Shown here: piece by piece, positions 18,565-26,140 of the stretch | Layout of the letters: every line of letters starts with the position of its first letter | Numbering within the stretch: the stretch's first letter is position 1 | Source: Lewinellaceae bacterium | Lineage (GTDB): Bacteria; Bacteroidota; Bacteroidia; Chitinophagales; Saprospiraceae | Assembly (NCBI GenBank): GCA_020636435.1 | Contig: JACJXX010000002.1 | Location: forward strand, 62,001 to 126,000 | Length of the DNA stretch: 64,000 nt | Direction of reading: 5' to 3' | Made by a program: the position numbers and the translations under genes | Notes under the pieces: generated by a model | Database searches by the model: none | Seen by the model: the letters and a program-made list of their open reading frames with translations, nothing else | What the model was told of the DNA's origin: nothing

Positions 18565-19690
18565 CCGGTTGACGAGCATTCGCCGTTACCTGCATCAGAA
18601 CCCCGAATTGCCGGGGCGGGAATTCGGCACCGCTCAATACATTGCCGGCCGCCTGGCCGGGCTCGGCCCCAGCCAATTGCTGGAAGGCGTCGGAGGCACG
18701 GGTATCATTGCCATTTTCGATACCGGCCAGGAAGGCCCTACCGTTCTCTTCCGTTCAGAGCTGGATGCCCTGCCCATACAGGAAACCAACGACTTTGAAC
18801 ACCGCTCCACCAAGGACAACGTATCTCATAAATGCGGGCACGACGGGCATACCGCTACTCTTCTGGGGCTGGCCGGAGCGATCAGCCGCAAACCGCCCCG
18901 CGCCGGGCGGGTGATGTTGCTCTTTCAGCCGGCCGAAGAGATCGGCGCCGGCGCCGAGCGCGTACTCAACGACCCGCGCTTCGGGGGGCTTTATCCCATC
19001 GACTATGCCTTTGCTTTTCACAACCTGCCCGGGTTTCCCCTGGGAGAAGTACTGGTGCGGAAAGGGCCCTTCACTGCGGCGGTGCAGAGCCTGATCATCC
19101 GGCTGGAAGGCAAAACGTCCCATGCCGGCGAACCGGAAAACGGCATCAATCCGGCCCTGGCCATTGCCGATATCCTGCAAGCCACCCGGAAAATGAGCGT
19201 TCCGGATACAACATCCGAAGATTTTGCCATTCTGACGCCCATACATGTCAACATGGGCGAGCAGGCCTATGGTGTCTCCGCCGGCTATGGCGAAACTCAC
19301 CTGACCATACGCACCTGGACCGAAGAGGCGATGCGGCAGCTCAGCACCCGTTTGCTTCAATACCTGGGCGACCTGGCGCTTGGCCACGGGCTGAGCCTGG
19401 AAACAGAATGGACCAATGTTTTCCGCACCAACCGCAATAACGAAGAAGCGGTAGAAATCGTCCAGCAGGCGGCTGAAGATTGCGGTTTCCCGGTCACTAC
19501 CCGGGAACAACCTTTCAAATGGGGGGAAGATTTCGGAGCGTTCACCCAGCGGTTCCGGGGCGCCATGTTCGGGCTGGGCGCCGGAGAAGATTGCCCGGCG
19601 CTGCACAACCCGGACTACGACTTTCCGGATGAGTTGCTGGAGTACGGAATCAATATGTACCAGAGGATCATAGAAATCATTCTAGAATAA
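18533..19690 (+). CDS. M20 family metallo-amidohydrolase (N-acyl-amino-acid hydrolase type)
   Basis: A 385-residue M20D-like amidohydrolase of the family that includes hippurate, N-acetyl-amino-acid and IAA-amino-acid hydrolases. Metal-binding and catalytic motifs are in place: KCGHDGHTA (Cys101, His103), QPAEE (Glu136/137), FHNLPG (His164), and ALHNPDYDFPDE near the C-terminus. The central dimerisation domain includes HAGEPENGINPALAIADILQ. Expected to release a free amino acid from an N-acyl precursor in the cytoplasm. The start lies 32 bp inside the symporter gene; the alanine racemase gene begins 3 bp after its stop. Together these suggest uptake, deacylation and racemisation in sequence. 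Confidence 0.92.
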   Translation: MSKLKEQLSISRLTSIRRYLHQNPELPGREFGTAQYIAGRLAGLGPSQLLEGVGGTGIIAIFDTGQEGPTVLFRSELDALPIQETNDFEHRSTKDNVSHKCGHDGHTATLLGLAGAISRKPPRAGRVMLLFQPAEEIGAGAERVLNDPRFGGLYPIDYAFAFHNLPGFPLGEVLVRKGPFTAAVQSLIIRLEGKTSHAGEPENGINPALAIADILQATRKMSVPDTTSEDFAILTPIHVNMGEQAYGVSAGYGETHLTIRTWTEEAMRQLSTRLLQYLGDLALGHGLSLETEWTNVFRTNRNNEEAVEIVQQAAEDCGFPVTTREQPFKWGEDFGAFTQRFRGAMFGLGAGEDCPALHNPDYDFPDELLEYGINMYQRIIEIILE

Positions 19691-19693
19691 CGC

Positions 19694-20848
19694 ATGTTAC
19701 CCACATCACAAATCGAGATCAGCAAACGCGCCCTGGAAAACAACCTGCGCTTCCTCAAAGAGCAGATGGGGCCCGACGTGCTCATCTCCTCTGTGGTTAA
19801 AGGGCATGCCTACGGCCACAGCATCGAAAAGTTCGTGCCCCTGGCCGAGTCCTGCGGCATGAAGCATTTCTCGGTGTTCGACGCCAGCGAGGCCTATCAG
19901 GTGAATAAAGCTGCCAGCAACCCGGAAACGGAAATCATGATCATGGGCATGATCGGCAACAACCAACTGGAGTGGGCCGTGGAAAATGACATTGCCTTCT
20001 TCACCTTCGAACTGGAGCGGCTGGAAGCCGCCCTGGCTGCCGCCCGAAAGGTAAAACGGCCGGCGCGGGTGCACATCGAACTGGAAACCGGCATGAACCG
20101 CACCGGCTTCGACGGCTACCAGTTGCCGGAAGTAGCGCACCTGCTGAAAACGCATCCCGAGAGCCTGCAGTTCGAAGGCTTGTGCACCCACTTCGCCGGC
20201 GCGGAGAGCATCGCCAATTACGTGCGGATAAAAAACCAACGAAAGGCTTACAACCGCATTTATAAGTGGTTCAAAAGCCAGGGGCTGGCGCCCAGGCTGC
20301 AACATTCCGCCTGCTCAGCCGCCGCTATGCGCTACCCCCCCACCCGGATGGATATGGTGCGCATCGGCATCATGCAATACGGCTTTTGGCCCAGCCGGGA
20401 AACTTTTATCGACTTCAGTACCCGCTCGGGCCAAAAAAAAGACCCGCTGGAACGCCTCGTGGCCTGGAAAAGTAAAGTAATGGACGTAAAAAGAGTCAAG
20501 ACCGGCGAATATGTAGGCTACGGCACTTCTTACCTGGCAAACGACGAGATGGACATCGCCACCATCCCGGTGGGCTATGCCCATGGGTTCAGCCGCTCAC
20601 TCAGCAACCAGGGCCGCGTGCTCATCCAGGGCAAGCGGGTGGGAGTCGTCGGCATGGTCAACATGAATATGATCACCGTCGACATCAGTCAACTGGACGG
20701 CGTAAAAAGAGGGGATGAAGTGGTCATCATCGGCCGCCAGGGAGAAATGGAACTTTCCGTCTCCTCCTTCGGAGAATTCTCCGAGCAGGTCAACTACGAA
20801 TTGCTCACCCGCCTTCCGCTGGATATTCCGAGGAAGGTGGTGGAGTAA
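19694..20848 (+). CDS. alr: Alanine racemase family PLP enzyme
   Basis: A 384-residue fold-III PLP racemase. The N-terminal barrel carries SSVVKGHAYGH, whose Lys36 should hold PLP; HIELETGMNRTGFD and the C-terminal VGYGTSYLANDEMDIATIPVGYAHGFSR supply the second catalytic residue, Tyr295. MVNMNMITVDIS matches the conserved GxxxMD/NM region. It interconverts L- and D-alanine, or a related amino acid. No mur or ddl gene is nearby, and a second racemase-like gene follows, so a catabolic or special-purpose racemase is as likely as the cell-wall enzyme. A hairpin of octamer repeats separates it from the next gene. Confidence 0.93.
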   Translation: MLPTSQIEISKRALENNLRFLKEQMGPDVLISSVVKGHAYGHSIEKFVPLAESCGMKHFSVFDASEAYQVNKAASNPETEIMIMGMIGNNQLEWAVENDIAFFTFELERLEAALAAARKVKRPARVHIELETGMNRTGFDGYQLPEVAHLLKTHPESLQFEGLCTHFAGAESIANYVRIKNQRKAYNRIYKWFKSQGLAPRLQHSACSAAAMRYPPTRMDMVRIGIMQYGFWPSRETFIDFSTRSGQKKDPLERLVAWKSKVMDVKRVKTGEYVGYGTSYLANDEMDIATIPVGYAHGFSRSLSNQGRVLIQGKRVGVVGMVNMNMITVDISQLDGVKRGDEVVIIGRQGEMELSVSSFGEFSEQVNYELLTRLPLDIPRKVVE

Positions 20849-20849
20849 C

Positions 20850-20924
20850 GTGTAAAAGTGTAAGCGTTTAAAGGTGTAAGAGAGAGCCGCCGCCCCACAT
20901 TTACACTTTTACACTTTTACACAT
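20850..20924. terminator. Hairpin made of facing octamer repeats between the two racemase genes
   Basis: GTGTAAAAGTGTAA (20850-20863) is the exact complement of TTACACTTTTACAC (20901-20914). The right arm is part of three 8-bp units, TTACACTT, TTACACTT and TTACACAT. It begins one base after the alr stop and could act as a terminator or a processing site between the genes. Confidence 0.65.
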
Positions 20925-20953
20925 AAACCCGCCTTTTCACCAAAAACTAAAAG

Positions 20954-22024
20954 ATGGCATATCTCACACTGAACCGAAAAAACCTGAAACAAAATTATGA
21001 ATTCCTGGACGATCTGTTCCGGGAAAACGAAATAGACTGGGCGATTGTCACCAAGCTGTTGTGCGGGAATGAAGCCTACCTGAAGGAGGTACTGGACCTC
21101 GGCATCGAGGAAGTCTGCGACAGCCGGATCAGCAACCTGGCCAAGATCAAAGAGATGAGGCCGGAAGTACAAACGGTCTACATCAAGCCGCCTGCCAAGG
21201 GGAGCGTGGAGGAAGTCGTCCGGTATGCGGATGTATCGTTCAATTCGGAAACCTCCACCATAAAAATGCTTTCCGAAGAAGCCCGGCGACAGGGCAAAAC
21301 GCATAGGGTCACCATCATGATAGAGCTGGGCGACCTGCGGGAAGGCATCATGGGCGACCACCTGATGGACTTCTACGAAAAGATTTTCGAGCTGCCCAAC
21401 ATCAAGGTGGTTGCCATTGGCTCCAACCTCAACTGCCTGCACGGCGTGATGCCCTCCGCCGATAAAATGATACAACTGAGCCTGTACAAGCAGCTCATCG
21501 AGGCTAAATTTGACAAAAAAATACCCTGGGTTACCGGCGGCACCTCGGTGGTCTTGCCCTTGTTGCTGCGCCACCAACTGCCCGGGGCGATCAACCATTT
21601 CCGCATTGGCGAAACCCTTTATTTTGGCAATGACCTCTTCCATGAAAAGCCAATCGAAGGCATGACCGATGAAGTCATCCGCCTCTATTCCGAGATCATA
21701 GAGGTCACCAAAAAACCAAAAGTGCCCATCGGCATGCTGTCCACCAATCCCAGCGGGGAATCCTTCGAAGTTGATGAGAAGGACTACGGAAAGGAGTCTT
21801 ACCGAGCCATCCTCGACATCGGCCTGCTGGACATCTCCCCCGACTACCTCATCCCCGACGACACCAGCCTGGAGATCGTCAACGCCAGCTCCGACATGCT
21901 CATCGTCGACCTGGGCGACAACCCCCATGATTACAACGTGGGCGACCTGCTATCTTTCAAGCTCAAGTACATGGGCGCGTTGCGCCTGCTGAATTCGGAT
22001 TATATCGAAAAAAGGGTGGTGTAA
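20954..22024 (+). CDS. Alanine/ornithine racemase family PLP enzyme (ornithine-racemase-like)
   Basis: A 356-residue single PLP-barrel protein of the family that includes ornithine racemase of clostridia and YhfX-like proteins. Lys34 in WAIVTKLLCGN is the likely PLP lysine (the family has VTK where alanine racemase has VVK). Other family marks are MIELGDLREGIM, GSNLNCLHGVMPS, WVTGGTSVVLPLL and FRIGETLYFGND. It would racemise a basic or neutral amino acid, ornithine being the best-studied substrate of the family. It follows alr by 105 bp on the same strand and faces a dehydrogenase of the lysine/saccharopine type. I am confident of the family, not of the substrate. Confidence 0.87.
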   Translation: MAYLTLNRKNLKQNYEFLDDLFRENEIDWAIVTKLLCGNEAYLKEVLDLGIEEVCDSRISNLAKIKEMRPEVQTVYIKPPAKGSVEEVVRYADVSFNSETSTIKMLSEEARRQGKTHRVTIMIELGDLREGIMGDHLMDFYEKIFELPNIKVVAIGSNLNCLHGVMPSADKMIQLSLYKQLIEAKFDKKIPWVTGGTSVVLPLLLRHQLPGAINHFRIGETLYFGNDLFHEKPIEGMTDEVIRLYSEIIEVTKKPKVPIGMLSTNPSGESFEVDEKDYGKESYRAILDIGLLDISPDYLIPDDTSLEIVNASSDMLIVDLGDNPHDYNVGDLLSFKLKYMGALRLLNSDYIEKRVV

Positions 22025-22059
22025 AGGCGGGGTGCTCCCGGGGGAATGAGGGAAGGAGT

Positions 22060-23277
22060 TCACCCCTCTCTCACCACTTCCCCTTTCACATAGCCCTCCA
22101 GGTACTGAAAGTGCGCCCCCAGCCGCCCGTTCTCTGCGATTGTCGCCCGCTCGATCATTGAGCTTTGCTTTTTGAGCAGTTCCGGCAGCACGTGGTTGAT
22201 GAATTGCCGGCCGAAGGCCTTAGAGGCATCGCGTGGCAGTTCGTTGGGCAGGTTGTCAATGGCCATGACGTCGATGGAATGGGGCTGAAAAGGGGCTGTT
22301 TCGGCTTCCGCCTGCGGGTCATACCCATACACGGGATCGGCGATGGTGGAGGCGCGCAGGGTAGAAGGGATGGACGACACCGGGGCGATGTCGCAGGTGA
22401 CATCGGCGATCACTTGTATGTTAAACTCTTCGCGGCGCATTTCTTCTTTGGTGAAGAAGGCCGGCGCCTTTTTGTCCCAGAAAATGCCGTTGATCATCAG
22501 GTCGGCGGCCTGGTAATAGGGTTCAAAAATGCTCTTGTAGCGCTCGGGGTGTTTGTAAAAGTCCCGTTTGCTGAACGGCGCCCCGTCCTTCCTGGCGGCG
22601 TAATGCATGCACTCCAACTGGGTAAATACCGGCCCGGCGAATTCCTGCTCCAGGAACTCCTCAGGGCTAACCTGCCGGATGCCCATGTCTTTCAGCACCA
22701 TAGCAGCCCCCCGCCCTACCCTTCCGGAGCCGGTGAGCGCCACTTTCATAGGCGGCAGTTGGATTTGTTGGTACACCATCTTGGCCTCGGCGTAGTCCAG
22801 GCAGTCTTTCATGCGCCGGAGGGCGTATTTGCCGGTTCGCCGGCCGTAAGCCAGTATGCCGTTGTGCGCGCCGACCATGCCGGCAAAGCGGCCGAAGGCG
22901 ATCAGGCGCCTGCCCCGCACGTCGGTCAGCACTTCATAGTCCACCAGCTTGATGTTCTTGTCCAGAATGGCCCGCAACAGGCTGCGGTTATAGGGTTGTT
23001 CTTTGATGGTGTGCGAAAAAAAGAAGTAGGTTTTATCGGGAATAAGCTGGGCAATAGGCACTTCCTTTACTCCCATGAGGATATCTCTGTCAGATAGGTC
23101 TTCCGACAGGGGCACAGCGAGCTGCTGGTACAACTCGTCCGGATAACAACGCCCTGGAAAAGGTTCTACAACAATGTCTACAGGATAATCTCTGATGATC
23201 TCAGCGCACTGTTCGGGGATCAGAGGAACACGGGAATCGGGGGGGATTCTCCCCTCTCGAATGATACCTATCTTCAT
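22060..23277 (-). CDS. AlaDh/PNT-fold NAD(P)-dependent dehydrogenase, saccharopine-dehydrogenase (LYS1)-like
   Basis: A 405-residue dehydrogenase of the alanine dehydrogenase/transhydrogenase superfamily, resembling the lysine-forming saccharopine dehydrogenases. It opens with MKIGIIREGRIPPDSRVPLIP, has SHTIKEQPYNRSLLRAIL, GMVGAHNGILAYGRRTG, the Rossmann motif VALTGSGRVGRGAAMVLKDMG (about residues 180-200), and VIADVTCDIAPVSSIPSTLR. Such enzymes make or split a secondary amine between an amino acid and an oxo acid. It is transcribed toward the racemase cluster with 35 bp between the stops. A shared role in lysine, ornithine or opine metabolism is an inference. Confidence 0.85.
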   Translation of the reverse strand: MKIGIIREGRIPPDSRVPLIPEQCAEIIRDYPVDIVVEPFPGRCYPDELYQQLAVPLSEDLSDRDILMGVKEVPIAQLIPDKTYFFFSHTIKEQPYNRSLLRAILDKNIKLVDYEVLTDVRGRRLIAFGRFAGMVGAHNGILAYGRRTGKYALRRMKDCLDYAEAKMVYQQIQLPPMKVALTGSGRVGRGAAMVLKDMGIRQVSPEEFLEQEFAGPVFTQLECMHYAARKDGAPFSKRDFYKHPERYKSIFEPYYQAADLMINGIFWDKKAPAFFTKEEMRREEFNIQVIADVTCDIAPVSSIPSTLRASTIADPVYGYDPQAEAETAPFQPHSIDVMAIDNLPNELPRDASKAFGRQFINHVLPELLKKQSSMIERATIAENGRLGAHFQYLEGYVKGEVVREG

Positions 23278-23616
23278 GGGCTTTTCTTTTATTTGGTTAG
23301 GCCGTTCTTCTTACAAAAATAGACAAGATCGGGAGGATTCAAAGGGGAAGGGGGGAGATTTTGTTTGGGAGCAGTGTATGTCAGTGTGTCAGTGTGTCAG
23401 TGTGTCGGTGTGTCGGTGTGTCGGTGAGGGCGTTCCGGAAAGTCCACAATCCGCGCAAATCCGCATCTCACCCCAAAGCATCAGGCTTCCCGATCCGCGC
23501 AATCCGCCAAATCCGCGCAAATCCGCGTTCCATATCCTCGGGTTGCCTCCACGTGAAAGACTTTCCGGAGCAGCCTCATCAGTGTATCAGGATTTCAGGG
23601 TTGGGAGAATAGACTC
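23278..23616. repeat. Intergenic octamer array (TCAGTGTG x6) and degenerate repeats
   Basis: Six exact-period 8-bp units, TCAGTGTG three times then TCGGTGTG twice and TCGGTGAG, occupy 23381-23428. Further on, AATCCGC-type segments recur irregularly at about 23450-23530. No open frame here looks real. A promoter for the dehydrogenase should lie near 23280-23330 but no clear box is seen. Confidence 0.8.
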
Positions 23617-24093
23617 TTAGGAAAAAATCCAGTACAGCACCCGCCAAACCACCCATACGGACAGGCCGGCGAGGGCGAACAGCGCCAGCAGAATCAAAAT
23701 CACCGCCGGCCAGGCGCTGCCCTGGTGTTTGCCTTCGGAATAGTGTTCTTTCAGCAGGCGGAGGTTGCGCAGGTTGGCGCGGTAGCGCAGGTCGAAAATA
23801 TCGCCCAGCAGGGGGATGGTGCCGATAGCCCCGTCGATCCACACATTGCCGACCATCTTGGCCAGAGCCATGCCGCTGGCGCCCTTGCGCGCCATGACGA
23901 CCACCAGCAGGCCGGAGATGGCAAAGCTCACCACATCGCCGATGTAAGGAACCAGGCCGATCAGGAAGTCTATGCCAAAGCGGATGTTGGTCCCGGGGAT
24001 GCGAAAGCGGTTATCGAGGAAACTGGCGGCGGAATCGATCCAGGCGAGTTCTTGTTGGTAGGTTTGCTGTAAAGCAAGCTGCTTGTCTTCCAT
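23617..24093 (-). CDS. DUF4112 family membrane protein
   Basis: A 158-residue protein matching the DUF4112 pattern: LDNRFRIPGTNIRFGIDFLI, GLVPYIGDVVSFAISGLLVV, then MVGNVWIDGAIGTIPLLGDI and FDLRYRANLRNLRLLKEHY. The two repeated GxxPxxGD motifs (LVPYIGD, TIPLLGD) are the family hallmark. A C-terminal hydrophobic segment of about 25 residues (AVILILLALFALAGLSVWVV) is probably a transmembrane helix, with more hydrophobic stretches in the middle. Function is unknown. It lies 70 bp downstream of the phosphoesterase on the same strand and may be transcribed with it. Confidence 0.88.
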   Translation of the reverse strand: MEDKQLALQQTYQQELAWIDSAASFLDNRFRIPGTNIRFGIDFLIGLVPYIGDVVSFAISGLLVVVMARKGASGMALAKMVGNVWIDGAIGTIPLLGDIFDLRYRANLRNLRLLKEHYSEGKHQGSAWPAVILILLALFALAGLSVWVVWRVLYWIFS

Positions 24094-24163
24094 ATTGTGG
24101 GTTGGTCAAGGTAAGCATCAAAAGCATCTTTTCAGAACCCGTTGGCATTTCACAATAGCAACG

Positions 24164-24910
24164 CTAACGATTCGCCTCTCCATTGAGGTAGAACACCGCA
24201 TTCATCATCACTCCATTATCCCAGTTGATCTCCCTCAGGCCGATCCGGAAGTGGTCGACCTGAAACTCTTCGGAATCCTGCCCGATCTGGAAGAAGCAGG
24301 AAGGAGTGATGTGCACGACGATGTTCTTTTTGCGGATGACCTTTTCCACGTGGTAATGGCCGGTAAAGATATTGACATTATAGGGGTGATCCAGGAAGAT
24401 GGCCTGCACTTCCTCCCGGTTGCGCAGGGCGTGGCGGCTGTCCATGAAGGGAACGCCGGCTTGTAGCGGCGGATGGTGCATAAAAACCATGGCTTCCTGC
24501 TTCAGGCCCTGCAGTTGCTCGCGCAGCCATTCCTGCTGCTGTTCAGAGAGCGCCCCTTCAGTCGTGTCCAGGAAGAGGACCGGCCGGCCGTTCAACTCTT
24601 TGGCAAAGTACAATTCCTTGCCTTTAAGCAGGTGGCTGCGGCCAAAGGCCTGCGCCATCATCACGGGGTCGTCGTGGTTGCCGGAAATGATATCGTAAGG
24701 GATATTCAGGCACTCCATCTGCTCGTAAATCCATTCGTAGATTCGAGGATCGCCGTCGCGGTAGCAGAGGTCGCCGGACAAGACCAGGTAATGGGGTTGC
24801 TTTTGCCGGACGGCATCAAGAACTTTCAGGAAGTTAGCTCTAACGTCAACGCCGTAAGTGTCTTCTCCTTCCCGGCCGACATGCAGGTCTGTGATCTGAA
24901 CAATCCTCAT
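24164..24910 (-). CDS. Calcineurin-like metallophosphoesterase (CpdA-like)
   Basis: A 248-residue metallophosphoesterase with all five metal-binding blocks: QITDLHVG (Asp7 and His9), LSGDLCYRDGD, SGNHDDP, FMHHPPLQ and FTGHYHVEKV. This set is closest to the class III cyclic-nucleotide phosphodiesterase/CpdA group, so hydrolysis of a cyclic nucleotide or other phosphodiester by a di-metal centre in the cytoplasm is likely. No signal peptide. Cognate substrate uncertain. The region upstream (24911-25185) holds two long hairpins and no gene. Confidence 0.92.
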   Translation of the reverse strand: MRIVQITDLHVGREGEDTYGVDVRANFLKVLDAVRQKQPHYLVLSGDLCYRDGDPRIYEWIYEQMECLNIPYDIISGNHDDPVMMAQAFGRSHLLKGKELYFAKELNGRPVLFLDTTEGALSEQQQEWLREQLQGLKQEAMVFMHHPPLQAGVPFMDSRHALRNREEVQAIFLDHPYNVNIFTGHYHVEKVIRKKNIVVHITPSCFFQIGQDSEEFQVDHFRIGLREINWDNGVMMNAVFYLNGEANR

Positions 24911-24950
24911 AGTAATTCAAGGTCGTCTGTGGTATGTGATAGCTCTCATC

Positions 24951-25003
24951 TCATGCATTTTTACGAGCTGAACCTAAGTAGAGGCACTCGTAAAAATGCA
25001 TGA
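24951..25003. other. 17-bp perfect inverted repeat with 19-base loop
   Basis: Left arm 24951-24967 (TCATGCATTTTTACGAG), right arm 24987-25003, perfectly complementary; the loop is 24968-24986. The exact 17-19-17 layout recurs with unrelated arm sequence at 32575-32627 and 56408-56460. Confidence 0.8.
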
Positions 25004-25130
25004 CTAAAGATAAGCAACGTTCGGCAAAGTTCAAAAATTTCATGCCCAGGCCCGAAAACGCTGGGGTGCATGCTCTATAGAGCCTGCTACAGGAATTCGA
25101 GCACAGATTCTCGAGCCAGGCCAGGCCGGC

Positions 25131-25178
25131 ACTTCCATTTTCACCCGCTATGCTCTTTTCGGGAGTGAAAATGGAAGT
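25131..25178 (-). terminator. Long hairpin 3' of the 298-residue membrane protein gene
   Basis: ACTTCCATTTTCAC (25131-25144) and its exact complement (25165-25178), extended by a few more pairs past one bulged A. It lies 8 bp beyond the stop of the minus-strand gene, with a T-rich stretch before rather than after the stem, so it may work as a terminator or 3'-protecting hairpin. Confidence 0.65.
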
Positions 25179-25185
25179 AAAAAAG

Positions 25186-26082
25186 CTACCCTTCCTCCGG
25201 TTTATTGCCGGAAGAACGAATGTTGACCAGCTTGCGCAGCAGGTCGAACCAGAAGGGGGCGCCCAGGGAAACCGCCAGGGCAGTGACGATCCAGCCCATT
25301 GCCTTGGTGACGGCATCCCACCAACCCACCTCTTCCCAGACCACGTTTTTCCAGCCCAGCCCCAAAGGAGACCGCACGGTCTCGATCTGGTTGTCGACCA
25401 GGCCTTTCAACTTATCGAGGGAGGCTTCGAATTTCGGATCGGCAATAGCGTTGACGGCCAGAGTGTCCTTGCTGTCTACGAAATCTTCCGCCAGGTTGAC
25501 GACCTTCTGCAGGGTATCCGGGTCGGATTCCAGGCGCTCGTAGATGGCCAGGGTGTCGGCGTTGAAAATGACGGCGATCAAAAAACCCACGCCGACGAGG
25601 ATTTTTTGAGTATAGCGGCGGTACCAGCCCGAGGCCCGGTCCATTACATTATTGTACCAGCCCTGCACTTTTACCCTGAATACATCGACGTTGTTGTCCG
25701 CTTCTCTAAGGAATTGCTTGAGGACATTCTTCAGGTCTTCATCGGGTAATTCTTCAATCTTGGCTTCCAGCTTATCCACGCCTTCCCCTTTGAGGATGAT
25801 ATCCATGAGGATCGACTGGAAAGTCTCATCCTTAATGTAAGAAGGAGACCGGCTGCTCTTCCCGTATTTACTGCCCATCTGCTTGTAGAGGGAGTTTTCT
25901 TTGAAGGCGGTCAACAACTTTTCATCCTTATCCGTATAGGCCAGCATATTGCGCAGAGCCTTTTCCAGGTTCTTGCCGCGCAGGGCCATGACCGAGGCCA
26001 GCAATTCCATGACGGTGGTGGCCAGCAGGCTGAGCAGGAGCAGCACAAAAACAAGGCCGACGACAACTTGAAGCATTCCCAT
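25186..26082 (-). CDS. Conserved membrane protein of unknown function
   Basis: A 298-residue protein with an N-terminal helix (VVVGLVFVLLLLSLLATTVMELLA), a soluble helical segment, a second membrane pass near KILVGVGFLIAVIFNADTLAIY, and a C-terminal pass near AMGWIVTALAVSLGAPFWFDLL followed by a charged tail. The WYNNVMDRASGWYRRYTQ motif before the second helix is, from memory, shared by proteins of many bacteria that have no assigned role. I do not recognise a named domain. It appears monocistronic, ends in a long hairpin, and starts about 60 bp past the stop of the upstream S9 peptidase gene. Confidence 0.82.
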   Translation of the reverse strand: MGMLQVVVGLVFVLLLLSLLATTVMELLASVMALRGKNLEKALRNMLAYTDKDEKLLTAFKENSLYKQMGSKYGKSSRSPSYIKDETFQSILMDIILKGEGVDKLEAKIEELPDEDLKNVLKQFLREADNNVDVFRVKVQGWYNNVMDRASGWYRRYTQKILVGVGFLIAVIFNADTLAIYERLESDPDTLQKVVNLAEDFVDSKDTLAVNAIADPKFEASLDKLKGLVDNQIETVRSPLGLGWKNVVWEEVGWWDAVTKAMGWIVTALAVSLGAPFWFDLLRKLVNIRSSGNKPEEG

Positions 26083-26140
26083 GGTGGTAGTATTTATGGG
26101 CGTAAAATAAAAGAAAACTTCGTATCCGCAAAAGAAGCTT

